A DNA stretch of 64,000 bases, from positions 620,001 through 684,000 of the forward strand of contig OX337232.1 in the NCBI GenBank assembly GCA_946965045.2. The letters run 5' to 3'. The translations under genes were made by a program, and so were the position numbers. Shown here in pieces: positions 10,501-21,043 of this stretch. How positions within the stretch are numbered: the first letter of the stretch is position 1; the number at the start of each line of letters is the position of its first letter. The notes beneath the pieces were generated by a model. That model searched no databases, was not told where the DNA came from, and saw nothing but the letters and a program-made list of their open reading frames with translations. This DNA is from Epithemia pelagica (taxonomy: Eukaryota; Bacillariophyta; Bacillariophyceae; Surirellales; Surirellaceae).

Positions 10501-13273
10501 CTATAATGGAAGTTCGGAAGGCCAACGAAGAGTTGTTTCTGGAACAACAAAAGGCCAAAGAGATTTACCAACAAATGTACTACCCCAACGTTGAAGTCAA
10601 CCCTACTCCAACTGACTCCGCACCACGAGGTGGTGGTGGTACAACAGCGCCGCCTCGTCGTGCACCAGAACCAAACGTACAACCGAAACATGTACGAGGC
10701 AAGCCCAAAACACGATCCGATCCGCTCTTGGATGACGAACCGACGACGCGAGAGTTGTCCATCGCTACGCCTTCGACCTATGTCCGCTCGTCGCTTCGGG
10801 AACGAAGAAAAACAAAGCGACAATCGAGCTCGCAAGAAATGGGTCTTGAAGAACGACTCTACCGGACCACAGATTTGTACCGCAAAGACAATCGCCAGCA
10901 CAATAGCGAGTCGGAAGATGATCGGGATGGATCCAGTTCGGCTCTGAATTCCACCATGCGATCATCCAGTCGGAGTGTGGCCAAGACGCACTGGGACAAG
11001 GTCAAATATATTGTCTCCTCCATGCATCATGAACTCAATGGTAGTCGCAGCAAGCAGAAAAAGAAGAATGGAAAGTCAACAGATCATTTACCGGCAATCA
11101 CAGGAGCGTGGGAATGGCCCAAGTTGGGCGATGTTTGGGGTGGAACCAAGGATACAGCCGGTGCTACAACCTTGAATGCGGCTGGTTTGGTGGAGGGCTT
11201 GATTGACATGTCCCGAGAGTCCACATACGCTGTTGTCACCTTTACGTCTCGACAAGCTGCCGTGGCGGCCCGCCAATGTTTGGCCGATGGCCGTGCGACA
11301 GGCCGATGGAGGACGGGACATGAGTTGCCCATTCCGCCTCTGGCCGATGCCGCCGCCTGTGATCTATTCATGTTTCGGAATTGTTGTCGTCCCGTCACCT
11401 TGTCCATTGATGAACGACAAAAAACGCAACGACATTATACGTACGTATTTAGGGTTGTTATGATGTCAAAATTTCGCATACTCGAGTTCTAATTCCAATG
11501 TACTTTTTCACAGTGTCGTTCTTCTTCTGGTCGCCTTTTATGTCATGTCACCCTTTGCCCTTTCGCTGTTTACCTCACTGCTCAATCCACAGGCTTTGGA
11601 AGAGACAATGCCCAAGTTGTTTCGATGGCTCGAGGTATGAAAATGAAAAACGAGTGCGCCAATTGTTTCGGGAGCAACATGTATCTAAACGTTTTCTCTC
11701 GTTCTTGTTTGAAGTCCCGCTTTGGGAATGGGATATCCGAAACTATCGCAGGGTTTATTCAATCGTCACTATACACGCTTTTCTTTGCATTGTGCCCCGT
11801 GTTCTTCAAGGCGTTGGCCAACTTTGGTTCCAGTTCCGCCAGTGTGGCAAATGCTGAACTAAAAGCCTTGCAGTACTTTTGGTGGTTCATGGTACTGTCC
11901 GCTTTTTGGGGTACCCTTATTGCACAAATGATTCTCTCTGGTGTGAATGGGGGACTGGGAGGGGGTGAAGTACGAACGATCCTGCTGGAAATGGCAAGGG
12001 CCATTCCATCAGCAACTGGTACGTTGAGGGCTTCTCTAGTTTGGTGCTTTCAAACTTTTCTAACCCTTCTTGGTTCACATTCAGCTGCTACTTGGTTAAA
12101 TTGGATCAACTTGCGAACCACATTTGTGATAACGGCACAGTATCTCTTACAGATGCCAACGTTCTTGTACTCGTTTGCCGGTATGAAGTGTTGTTCCAGA
12201 CTCACTCGAGGAGGAGGTACGTCGACGAGGTTGTAGTCCCTGGCCTCTTGCTGCACCAGTCTTGCTGATTTGCATTGCGTCCCCGCTGATTTTCATCTCT
12301 AGGTGCTGGTCCACCAACGCCCTACCGTCTGTTTGTCGATTCTGGAATGGTGCTTCTTTCGTTGGTGGCGCTGGGTCCTTCTTCCCCGTTGATTGGACCC
12401 GCGTCATTCCTTTACTTTCTGTGGACTCAGCCCGTCCTTCGGCGCTGTGCCATTTATGTGTACCGGCCAAAGTTTGATGGAGGAGGCTTGCGATGGCCCT
12501 TTGTCTATGACATGTCCATTTCGGCCTTGTTGGTGGGTCACATTCTGTTGACGCTCCAAATGATTTTGAAGGAAGCCACGGGTCCCGCCATTTTGGCGTC
12601 GCTTCCCATGATTGTGACCTTGCTTTCCTACCGCAACAATCGCAAACAGTTTCTTGGATCCTTCAATGACGCGGCGCTCTTGCAAACGGCCTTGTTGGAT
12701 GGGTGGGATGCAGCGGAAGAATCGAGCATGGAGAAACGAGAAGATTTCCGTCGTTTCTTGGTGGATGCTCACAAGGCGGCCTATGTTCCAGTGTGTTTGG
12801 CTGGACCCGAAAAAGCCTCCTTGACATCGGAACCTGCCGTGGTGGTGCCTCTCGAGACGGATTTAGGAGCAGCCGAACACGATGTTGCATTAGAGCCACA
12901 CGATGAAGAGGAGGAGGAAGATGATGATGACAATGACGAAATGACACCTCTTTCTCCAGACCGAGCATCCAACGACGCGGCAGAGAATAACAATAACAAC
13001 AACAGTACTGCCATGGCAGAACAGCAAGTGTTGGAGAATAGCAAGAAGCAGTATGGAGCCATGCTGCGACGAGCCGTCAAAACGATTCAAGTGTTGCAAT
13101 CCAAAGCCAACGAAGCCAAACACACAGTCAATAGTCAACAACCACCTTCAGGGACCGAAGCAGCTTCAGCCACTGTCGCTGCTGCTGCTGTAGATGAAGA
13201 AACTGGAACCATTGCAAGCAAAGAATCATCCACTGCTCCTTGGCCATTGGATTCCCTCAAGGAAGAACCTTGA
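7581..13273 (+). CDS. CSC1/OSCA/TMEM63-type mechanosensitive or osmosensitive cation channel, very large
   Basis: Five exons: 7581-11440, 11514-11634, 11715-12018, 12085-12216, 12303-13273; 1795 aa. Introns are 66-86 bp with donors GTACGT, GTATGA, GTACGT, GTACGT. Known for the family: calcium-permeable channels with an N-terminal TM set, an RRM-like cytosolic domain and a C-terminal 7TM block. Seen here: TM helices near residues 5-30, 113-140 and 217-236; the first RRM strand (LYSVMVGGLP, near 375); the late RRM part (STYAVVTFTSRQAAVAARQC, near 1215); then the 7TM block in exons 2-5 with PYRLFVDSGMVLLSLVALGP and VYRPKFDGGG, typical of the family. The RRM halves are split by about 800 residues of Gln-, Glu-, Pro- and Ser-rich sequence including (P)n stretches, which is unusual. 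The C-terminal tail has acidic and Asn runs. The membrane type (plasma or internal) is not shown. Confidence 0.9.
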
Positions 13274-13764
13274 GAGAAGACTCCATGTGTATGTTTTGAG
13301 AGAAGTAACGTACCTCGTTCGGGATCGACATGTTCATAATTTTCTGTGTAGACCAGCCATTACATTCCTTTAAGAGTCCTCTCCATGATTCGATGCTTCC
13401 AATGATTGATATCGCCCCACACAACTGCACATAGGAGTACAAAAGCCATGGTTCCGAGTTTCGAGCACTGCACTAGAGCTAGGTAGGTAGGTAGGGGAGA
13501 GGTAATGTGCGACTGGGAACAGTGACGTGTCCAGCTCGTGACGAATTGGGTTGAACACGCACGCGCGGAGAACAATATAATTGGTGCAAACGTCAAACAT
13601 GCGTCCCATCAGTCTCGATTCTCGATCTCACTTTTTTGAAGCGACGACCCTCCTTTTGATCCGGATCCGTTGTTGTTGTCAGATCTCATCTCTCCTCCTC
13701 TCTTGTCGTTTCGGACCGATTGTTTCCAACTGTTAACATTGACCTAATTAACGACAGGAAACGA
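13274..13764. other. Intergenic region
   Basis: Nearly 500 bp with a short TAGG microsatellite near 13482. No coding or RNA signal seen. Confidence 0.5.
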
Positions 13765-15231
13765 ATGATGAAGATTCTTTCATCAATCTTGCTTTTGGAA
13801 ACAAGCGCATGGCTGGTCCATGCCTTTGGGACGACCCTGCCGTCGCACCGTCTGTCATCACCCTTTGGTGTGACCACAACACCAACAAGGACCATAACGA
13901 CAACAACAACAAGACCAGACACTACCTTGTTTGCCTTGGGGGAAACTTGGCAAAAGGATTTCACCAGTTTGTTGGACAATTTGGATAAAGTGACGGAAAA
14001 GACGGAATTGGCCAATTTGGTCGAAAAGTTGGATCGAGCCGGAGAATTGGTCAAGGAGGCCGTCGAAGAACGGGTGGAACTATTGCGAGAACAGGGAGGT
14101 TTGTCCTCGCTGGGAGTACCACCCATTGGAGCTCCCAAATTTCCCTCCTTATCCCCGCTGTCCTCCTTTCCCTCCAAAGTAACCGCTCCTCCTTCTCCTA
14201 CTGCGTCGTCTTCTTCTTCCAAGACAACAACAGCAACAACAGCGACCAGTCCTCCAGCGAGTTCCACACCTCCCGCATCCTCCCCACCAGCGCCACCAGC
14301 CACAACCACACCAACACCTCCCAAACCACCCGCCGCCGCCGATATCACAGCATCCTCATCGACCACTTCCACGGACGCCGCCACAACAGGCAATTCGCCA
14401 GACGCATTGGAAACCGCCGTCGAACAAGTCAAGGAAACAGTTTTGGAAATTGAACAAAAAGTCGGTGTCACATCCGCCACAACGTCGTCGTCGTCATCAT
14501 CATCCTCTGCTGGCACTTCCAAATTAGCCACAGCCGTGAATGAATTGGAAGAAGCCATTGCCGATTTGGAACAAGCCGAAGTGGCCAGCAAAGAAGCTAC
14601 CAGTAATTCAAGTCCAGCGGCAGCAGAAGCCGCCAGTCAAAAAGTCGAAGCCTTGCTCAATAAGGGAGAAACCGAATTGGAAAAGGGCATTGCCGATATT
14701 GAAGAAGCTCTCAAAACAACGCCAACAGTGCCGGCATCTCCTCCTCCGGCGGCGGCGGCACTTTCATCGGTTGCCGCACCACCACCCAGTCCTCCTGCCG
14801 CATCCGTTCCGGCAAGTCCACCACCTTCAGCACCAGCCGAAGTTGTCGGGTCGAGCACCGCCACCAGTAGTAGCACGACTACTACCACGGCTGTCACCGA
14901 AAAGGTTGCCTTGGCACACGATTCGGGGACAACGACGACGAACACTGTCCTAGTGTCGACCAAGACCAGTGCCAGCACGGACACGGTCTGGACCATCCTA
15001 GAGGAACCCCATACTACAGCATCCACTATGGATTCGGGAGCCAGCACCGGCATGGTTTGGGAACACGTACCATCTTCGTCGGCATTCCTGACGTTGGACC
15101 CTGACACCACTGCCGTTTTGGATTCCAGTTTCGTCGTGTCAGAGGGTGTCATGCCCCCCGATGCCACCATCTCGGGGGTGGTCGAGGCAGCCACCGCGCT
15201 CTACAATGACCTCCTGGCGCACTACTTGTAG
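13765..15231 (+). CDS. Plastid-type presequence plus coiled-coil and Pro/Ala/Thr-rich protein
   Basis: Single exon of 488 aa from the ATG at 13765; an in-frame ATG at 13720 would place ten or more polar residues before the signal peptide, so it is less likely. The N-terminus MMKILSSILLLETSAWLVHA is followed at once by FG and a Ser/Thr/Arg/Pro-rich stretch, matching the diatom plastid rule of signal peptide, Phe at +1, then transit peptide. Next comes a Leu/Glu/Lys amphipathic region (LLDNLDKVTEKTELANLVEK onward) that should form a coiled coil. Then follow long Pro/Ala/Ser/Thr tracts with two more amphipathic helices, one containing VNELEEAIADLEQAE. The C-terminus is more ordered (WTILEEP..., ending LYNDLLAHYL). 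No catalytic domain is recognisable. Extended tracts separated by helices suggest a structural or scaffold role, which is inference. Confidence 0.75.
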   Translation: MMKILSSILLLETSAWLVHAFGTTLPSHRLSSPFGVTTTPTRTITTTTTRPDTTLFALGETWQKDFTSLLDNLDKVTEKTELANLVEKLDRAGELVKEAVEERVELLREQGGLSSLGVPPIGAPKFPSLSPLSSFPSKVTAPPSPTASSSSSKTTTATTATSPPASSTPPASSPPAPPATTTPTPPKPPAAADITASSSTTSTDAATTGNSPDALETAVEQVKETVLEIEQKVGVTSATTSSSSSSSSAGTSKLATAVNELEEAIADLEQAEVASKEATSNSSPAAAEAASQKVEALLNKGETELEKGIADIEEALKTTPTVPASPPPAAAALSSVAAPPPSPPAASVPASPPPSAPAEVVGSSTATSSSTTTTTAVTEKVALAHDSGTTTTNTVLVSTKTSASTDTVWTILEEPHTTASTMDSGASTGMVWEHVPSSSAFLTLDPDTTAVLDSSFVVSEGVMPPDATISGVVEAATALYNDLLAHYL

Positions 15232-15558
15232 TTTCATACGATGCACATGTCCCCTCGACGGTCGTCGCCTTTTGTTTCAAAACTGTCTATACTACTTTAG
15301 CAATCCCTCCTTCTTGTTTGCCCAATAGTAGAGATAGTATACTGAAGGATTGTCTTCTAGAGGAATGATTTTGATCGTAGAGAGTTACTTCTACATCGAA
15401 TCGCTTGCAGCGCAATCTATGGGTGTAGTGTTCAACAGACAGAAAAGTTTGACTTTTTCCTGCCAATCAAGCTTGCTAGCATCAAACACGACCGCCGTAT
15501 CAACGAGCCTCCATCACGTGTCGTTCACCAAGATAGAACATGTGAGACGCACTATGAT
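15232..15558. other. Convergent 3' intergenic region
   Basis: 327 bp between converging genes. No feature beyond presumed 3' UTRs. Confidence 0.5.
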
Positions 15559-16932
15559 CTACCTGCAGAGTTTTCGAAGAATTGACTTCTTCGTTGCAAC
15601 CAAATGCCTGGTCAAAGCGTTACCTTGAGGTATTTTCGCCTTCAAGTCGTCAAGCAAGGAGTCAAGGAACGGCTCAACGACTTGTCTTCGCGTTTGCTCA
15701 TCTTCAAATGTACCTCCTTTAGGCACTTGAAGGGCCGGGATTTCTGCCGGAGCCCATGATTGAATTTGACCAGAGAGTTTTTCCTGCTCGGCGACTTTTT
15801 GCTCGTCGTCAATCTCGTTTTCGCTATCGAATGGACCATGAACAGCATGAAGGAAGTTGCCATCATGAACTACTGTGTTTCGGTCTGGTGGCCAACTCAG
15901 CAGCGTGCTCGATGGGACTGTTTGGACAAAAAAGCTCAGTCCCGATAAAATTCTGCAAATGGCTTCAGTTCGAAGCTCTTGCGAGTAATGATTGCTGTTG
16001 TTCTTTCCACCAAAAAGATCCCGTTCCCAATGTACATTCCATTTTCGGCTATTGACGACGAGCAATTCATTAAGCACCTTCATCCCAACTTGGGACCAGC
16101 GATACTGAAGTCCCTCTTGGCCATTACTGATGCTCATGCCTTTTGAGATCAAAAGGGCAGTGAGTCCCTCCGCTTGCTTATAAATGCAAGTTTCGGCCAT
16201 TGACTGGAAAGTTGCAGGTGTCAAAGCAACACGTATGCCGTTGACGTTATTGGTGAGAACCGCTATAGATTTGTTCTGGGCCGTGACGTTATTGGTGAGA
16301 ACCGCAATATATTTGTTCTGGGCCGTGACGTTATTGGTGAGAACCGCAATATATTTGTTCTGGGCCGTGACGTTATTGGTGAGAACCGCAATAGAGTTGT
16401 TCTGGGCTTCCAGTTGAGCTTCGAACGACATCGCAATAGATTTGTTCTGGGCTTCCAGTTGAGCTTCGAACGACATCTTCAGAGCTTCGTAGTCTGCCTT
16501 CCGCGATTTTTCGTTCTCCATCTTCTGGGCTTCGAGCTTCGTAACGCTACTGTTGAGAGCTTGCTCGAGAGCCGCAATAGATTTAACGCTACTGTTGAGA
16601 GCTTGCTCGAGAGCCGCAATAGAATTGCGCAGAGCTTCGTTTTCAGTCTTCAACGACGTGTTCATCTCATCGAGTATCTGAGCCATTGTCTCGTAAAGCA
16701 CGGGGCGTTCGCAATTGCGAAGTGATTTGCAAGGTTCAATGTCGCTCGCATTCTTGTACATCAGTACGCTGCTTGACATGGCAAAAAGTGGTCGTGGTGA
16801 GGAGTGGAAGAACCTTGGCGATGTGAACGGTACGTTAGTTGAAGCCCATGGAGAATGCAGAGCAAAACAGGATGGAGCCAGAAGAGCAACCAAGGAAAGA
16901 AGAAAAGGCACAAGAAATGATGGAAGCTTCAT
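15559..16932 (-). CDS. Family X protein 1: signal peptide, coiled-coil repeats, conserved C-terminal domain
   Basis: Single exon of 457 aa; the ATG at 16932 starts a signal peptide (MKLPSFLVPFLLSLVALLAP) ending SCFALHSP, which resembles a plastid ASAF-type site. Residues about 85-235 are heptad-like internal repeats: two copies of AALEQALNSSV, two of MSFEAQLEAQN, then four of a 14-residue unit NNVTAQNKxIAVLT encoded by about 42-bp repeats near 16236-16410; NxS/T sites abound. The last about 220 residues (from IRVALTPAT) form a domain shared with the genes at 44757-45734 and 50501-52963 and with a relic at 21914-22125. Conserved motifs are MAETCIYKQAEGLT, EGLQYRWSQVG, LFGGK, EAICRILSGLSFFV, TVPSSTLLSWP, DGNFLHA, QSWAPAEIPALQVP and VVEPFLDSL. 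I do not recognise this domain. Confidence 0.82.
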   Translation of the reverse strand: MKLPSFLVPFLLSLVALLAPSCFALHSPWASTNVPFTSPRFFHSSPRPLFAMSSSVLMYKNASDIEPCKSLRNCERPVLYETMAQILDEMNTSLKTENEALRNSIAALEQALNSSVKSIAALEQALNSSVTKLEAQKMENEKSRKADYEALKMSFEAQLEAQNKSIAMSFEAQLEAQNNSIAVLTNNVTAQNKYIAVLTNNVTAQNKYIAVLTNNVTAQNKSIAVLTNNVNGIRVALTPATFQSMAETCIYKQAEGLTALLISKGMSISNGQEGLQYRWSQVGMKVLNELLVVNSRKWNVHWERDLFGGKNNSNHYSQELRTEAICRILSGLSFFVQTVPSSTLLSWPPDRNTVVHDGNFLHAVHGPFDSENEIDDEQKVAEQEKLSGQIQSWAPAEIPALQVPKGGTFEDEQTRRQVVEPFLDSLLDDLKAKIPQGNALTRHLVATKKSILRKLCR

Positions 16933-18730
16933 GGCTTTGCTTTCGAACGGTGTAGCTACTTGCGGAAATCCCGCCAGAACAATTCTATCAAGAGTCAAGA
17001 GCCAAGGGATGAAGTTGTGAGTTGTGAGAGTTCTGTTGTGCGAGCATCGAGCATTCGACTTTCGACGACCCCGATGAATTTTCACGGTGAGCTGTTCTGC
17101 CGTAGGGACACTACTGGGACTGAGTAGTAGTATTACGTTGTATGTTGTACGTGTATGTTGTATGTTGTATGTGCAGTGTCACTGTGGACTATATTGTATG
17201 GTATGAGATGAAGACGGCCACACTCACACTCTACCCTCTACCTTGGACCTTGGCAGGAAAGAGAGCCTCCTAGTCTACTCTCTGTAGCTTGAAGAGTACG
17301 AGTATCCATTGGGATGTGCTCCTTGAGGCTTGAGGGAGGCGGAGCTACCGGTGATTTTACATTCACAGGAAATCGGGGAATGGTGCAAAGTAGCGCACTC
17401 TACAATACACAATACACAATACGTAGCGCCCAAATGAACATAAGCACTTTTGAGGCTCACTTGCGCTCTAAGTTTCTCCATGAGCCTTGTCCCTCCCCTC
17501 CGGCAATGACACTTCATTACTACTCATATCTCGTATGTGTATAGGGTTTAGGAGTAGGTACTTCCTTCGTTCACTCAGAAGTTCCATGAGCCTCGTCTAT
17601 GGCAATTGGCAATAAACGCTTCAGCTTCAGTCTTCAGTCGTCTTACTGCGTCTACCTCTAAAGTCTAAAGAGCAGTTATTAGCAGTGCCTCTTCTCCTTA
17701 CCATACTATTAGAGCTCTCTACTACTCCTACTACTCCTTTTGTAGCTCTAGTAGTCGAAGGCGGATATGCGGGATATGCGATTTGCAAAAAGACTACTGT
17801 CCGATCCGGTGGGTGGTATAAGGCCATTCCTTCAAAGATCGGTCATGTTAAAGACTCGTAATCATAAAGAGTGACTATTAGGATCCTCTAGCCTAGAGGT
17901 CTATGTCTCGCTAAATCCTCGCTCACAAACGCGACCATTTCTCGGTCCCCTCGCGAATCCATAGTCCGATTATTAGGGTATTCGTGCTTCATCTCCTATT
18001 CTCGTTCAGTTAGCTCCAAAACCTGCTTATAGCTCATCTTCAATCGAGTGTATCCTAGAACTCCGAACGTCTCTCAAAAAGCTATCCGAAAGTCTTTCAT
18101 TTGACTTTTTCAGGCCTTCATAGCGAAATGAGAGACATTCGGGGAAACTTTCGTTTTTAGGGATAGGGTCAAACTTGGGAATGCAGTTGAAGTGGCACTG
18201 ACAAGACAGCTAGGGTCATTTTCTTTAAGAAGAGTCAATATGGAAGAGTAATGGAGACATCGACGGTCACTGGATGGTCTGTCCGGATGTCAGTCTAATT
18301 TTTGAAAGTTTCTCCGAACGTCTGTCATGAAAGTCCCTCATTTCACTCCTCTCGAGCAGAACCCAGAGGGTTTTTTGTGTTCCAAAGGATGAAAAGTTGT
18401 TGTCGGGCATTTTCAGTGCGGAGCCAAGTCACGAAAAACCAGGACTCACTGCACCCTCCGCACCGATGAAAAGCATTCTCTCTCAACAACGAGGAGAAGT
18501 GAGAAGAAGGGAAATGGTATACTAGACGAAACAGGAAGTGTTTACAACAAGTAATGAATGAAACGGGGGTTCAGTATTCAGTACCCCACTGAAGCACTTC
18601 AACACACAGTTTTGCTAATTTAGGAGTGTAACGAGGAGAGCAAAAGAGAGCATTTACAATCCTACAATCCTACCGTTGACAAACATTAAAGCCACGTTGT
18701 AAGCCACGGCCGAACAAGAGTCGTTGTACC
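16933..18730. other. Long intergenic region
   Basis: About 1.8 kb without a supportable gene. It has a short TGTATGT microsatellite near 17140-17175 and a small imperfect inverted repeat at 18086-18142 (arms CCGAAAGTCTTTCATTTG and the near-complement of CGAAATGAGAGACATTCGG). Diverged copies of the same motif recur near 18062 and 18313, hinting at an old element. Confidence 0.45.
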
Positions 18731-20413
18731 ATGCCGCACATGTTTGTGAACCGTACCCGGTATCATACGGGCGTCGTGATGCCCTACTCTTCTGCGTACG
18801 AGGACTACAGGCAACACCGTCGTCAACGACGACGACAAGAACGTCCTCGGCCTTTATTGCTCGACTTGCGACGGTTTCCATCGTGGCCTCCTCCTGGAAA
18901 ATGGAAAAGTCAACGGAAACTGCATCATCAACAGCAACAACAACAACAGCAAGATTGGCTGTCCACGGAAGAACAAGAGTCGCAAGCAGAACCGCAACCA
19001 GACGAGGCGCTGCTGGCTCTCCTCCCACTCGGCTCACCTTCACCAGTCGATGAAGAGTGGTCATTGTCGTTGTTGCACCCTCTTCTCTTGACGGAGCACT
19101 TCTTTTGGGAAACCTTCAATACGGCGGCCTACGAGTTGGGAGGCATCATCTTTATTCTCGGCTCGGTGGCTTTTTTACCGGCCTTTCACGCCTATCTGCC
19201 GGTCGGCGTCTATCTCTTTATCATTGGGAGCCTCCTCTATTTGATTGTTGCAGCACATGATACCTTTGAAGTCCTACAAGCGGCCGAAGAAGCCGAGGAT
19301 GACGACGACGATGATGATGAGGACGACAAGAGTAACGACAAAGATTCATCGGCACAAGACGACGACGACGATGCGGCATCAGCAAGCACGAGCAAACGTA
19401 CCAGTGGCCACAACGATGGCAAGCACTTTAGTCGCCGGACGCGATATCGATTGGATCTTGCAGCCGCTTTGATCTACGTCGCTGGCTCAATTCTCTTTAT
19501 ACTAGGAAGTCTGGTCTTTTTACCATCGATCGAACAGGCCAAACTCGGGGCCGTATTGTTCATTGTTGGAAGCCTTTTGTTTGCGGTCGGCGCGCTCATC
19601 AACATGGTGCAAATCTTTGAATCACACGACCGCGCGGCTGCCTCGTTACTGACGGCGCTCTTGGCCAATTTGACGGCCGCCTTTTATTTGATTGGATCGA
19701 CCATGTTTGGGGTCGCCTCGGTCCCCTACCTGTTTGACTTTGAAGCGACCGCAGACGCCAATCTGATTTTTACCTTTTTGGGATGGAATTACATTGTGGG
19801 AAGTATCGCCTTTACCGTGGGAGGGACCATGAATTATATGCGGGCACGCATTGTCTTGCGCGAGCAACTGGCCCTCTATGAGGCACGGGCCAAGGCCCAA
19901 GAAGAGAAGCATCTCCGTCATGTCCACAAGCAACAGCAGCAACAACAATATGCCTACAACAATACCTGGTCGGCGGAAACGTCGTCCACTCTCTTGTATC
20001 ACCGACCCGAGTCACAGGCCCCTAGTACAAAGATCGAATCGACCCCCAACAATAACACGGCAGGGTCGGACGACGCTCATCACGCGACATGCACTCGTGT
20101 CCTGTGGAAGGACGACTTGGTGCCAGCGCAAGCATCCGTGCACGGAGCGGCAGCAAGTGGGAAGCAGCAACCGAGTCTTTTGCAAACAAGCGCAACGACT
20201 GCACCATTGATGGAGATTTTTCAGGTGGATCCAACAGTGCGGACGACGACGACAACAACAACAACGACGGATGCTTCCAGCCCCGATGAAACAACGAGTT
20301 TGTTATCCAATCCAACAAGTAGGCAATCGAGCAACACAAGGCTCAATTACAGTTGGGATGACAAGCGTTCGAGCAACCTGACAAGCGCCACCTCAAGCAA
20401 AGACAAAAGATAG
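18731..20413 (+). CDS. YrhK-like repeat membrane protein
   Basis: Single exon of 560 aa; the ATG at 18731 follows ACC, a good context. After a basic, Gln-rich N-terminus comes FFWETFNTAAYELGGIIFIL with GSVAFLPAF and a second helix ending FIIGSLLYLIVAAHDTFEV. A poly-Asp cytosolic-type linker follows, then a second hairpin (ALIYVAGSILFILGSLVFLP, LFIVGSLLFAVGALINMVQI) and a third (AFYLIGSTMFGVASVPYLF, NYIVGSIAFTVGGTMNYMRA). Pairs of helices with F(I/L)LGSxxFLP and FIxGSLLxxxGA motifs are the signature of YrhK-like domains, known from bacteria and algae with no established biochemical role. Three tandem units in one chain predict at least six TM helices. The C-terminal tail is Thr/Ser/Gln-rich and probably cytosolic. 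Confidence 0.8.
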   Translation: MPHMFVNRTRYHTGVVMPYSSAYEDYRQHRRQRRRQERPRPLLLDLRRFPSWPPPGKWKSQRKLHHQQQQQQQQDWLSTEEQESQAEPQPDEALLALLPLGSPSPVDEEWSLSLLHPLLLTEHFFWETFNTAAYELGGIIFILGSVAFLPAFHAYLPVGVYLFIIGSLLYLIVAAHDTFEVLQAAEEAEDDDDDDDEDDKSNDKDSSAQDDDDDAASASTSKRTSGHNDGKHFSRRTRYRLDLAAALIYVAGSILFILGSLVFLPSIEQAKLGAVLFIVGSLLFAVGALINMVQIFESHDRAAASLLTALLANLTAAFYLIGSTMFGVASVPYLFDFEATADANLIFTFLGWNYIVGSIAFTVGGTMNYMRARIVLREQLALYEARAKAQEEKHLRHVHKQQQQQQYAYNNTWSAETSSTLLYHRPESQAPSTKIESTPNNNTAGSDDAHHATCTRVLWKDDLVPAQASVHGAAASGKQQPSLLQTSATTAPLMEIFQVDPTVRTTTTTTTTTDASSPDETTSLLSNPTSRQSSNTRLNYSWDDKRSSNLTSATSSKDKR

Positions 20414-20930
20414 TGGAAGCACGTGCGGTTGATGTGTAAGGCAACGGAGTGACACTAACAAGACCTTGTAGCCATCCAATGACGTTGATTGTGCCAACAG
20501 TATGAGTCAGCTTGTGGTTACTAACGCTTGTAGCTGGCTAGCTGAGGATCATAGGTGGTAGAGATCCCAAACAGCGACGCCTGTAATAGAATAGATCTCT
20601 CATCAGTCTACAAATCTTGCACATTCCTGCTGTCGTTTGGGTGAGAGTACTTCCGACTAAGTTGTGGTGCACTTTCAGCTCAAACATGACGCCTACTATA
20701 AATCAAACCAAAAGAGCACTCATATCACATCTAACAAAATGCGTCAAAGGCAAAGTGTTTTCTACATGGGGACAAATGCATGAGCACTGTACGATTTGAT
20801 CTGAATACATCCGCCCCAGCGTGAGCTCCCAAAGACTATGCCACAAGTTGTGGATACTATTAGTCTATAAAGCCATCCGTTAAGACTAAATCCTTGCTAT
20901 CCTGGGACGGGAACGTGGAAGCAAATTCCT

Positions 20931-21043
20931 CCCATTGATCAGAGTTTCGTAGACCGTGGCTGGACAGGTCGTCTTTTACTTGGCAAGTGCTGTCAAGGAA
21001 TTGGTCGATAATACGTTGGATGCCAACAGCCAATCTATCAACA
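20931..21043 (+). pseudogene. MutL/PMS-type mismatch-repair ATPase, N-terminal fragment
   Basis: Translation gives PIDQSFVD, then after a one-base frame change VAGQVVFYLASAVKELVDNT and LDANSQSIN. This is the first helix and motif I of the GHKL ATPase of MutL homologues: the E-L-V-D-N core, with catalytic Glu and Mg-binding Asn, is visible. It is followed at 21044 by GTACGT, a normal donor here, but I find no second exon (no DxGxG motif). The upstream frame has a TAG at 20950 in the ATPase frame and no ATG. It is therefore a truncated, frameshifted relic of an exon 1. The match to PMS-type proteins (IDxxxVxxIxxGQVV) is better than to MLH1. Confidence 0.65.

Noticed and set aside
13686-14591. 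Minus-strand 300-codon frame opposite the Pro/Ala/Thr-rich protein
   Set aside because: A Val/Gly/Ala mirror of GC-rich, low-complexity sense codons; the sense strand has the presequence and coiled coil.
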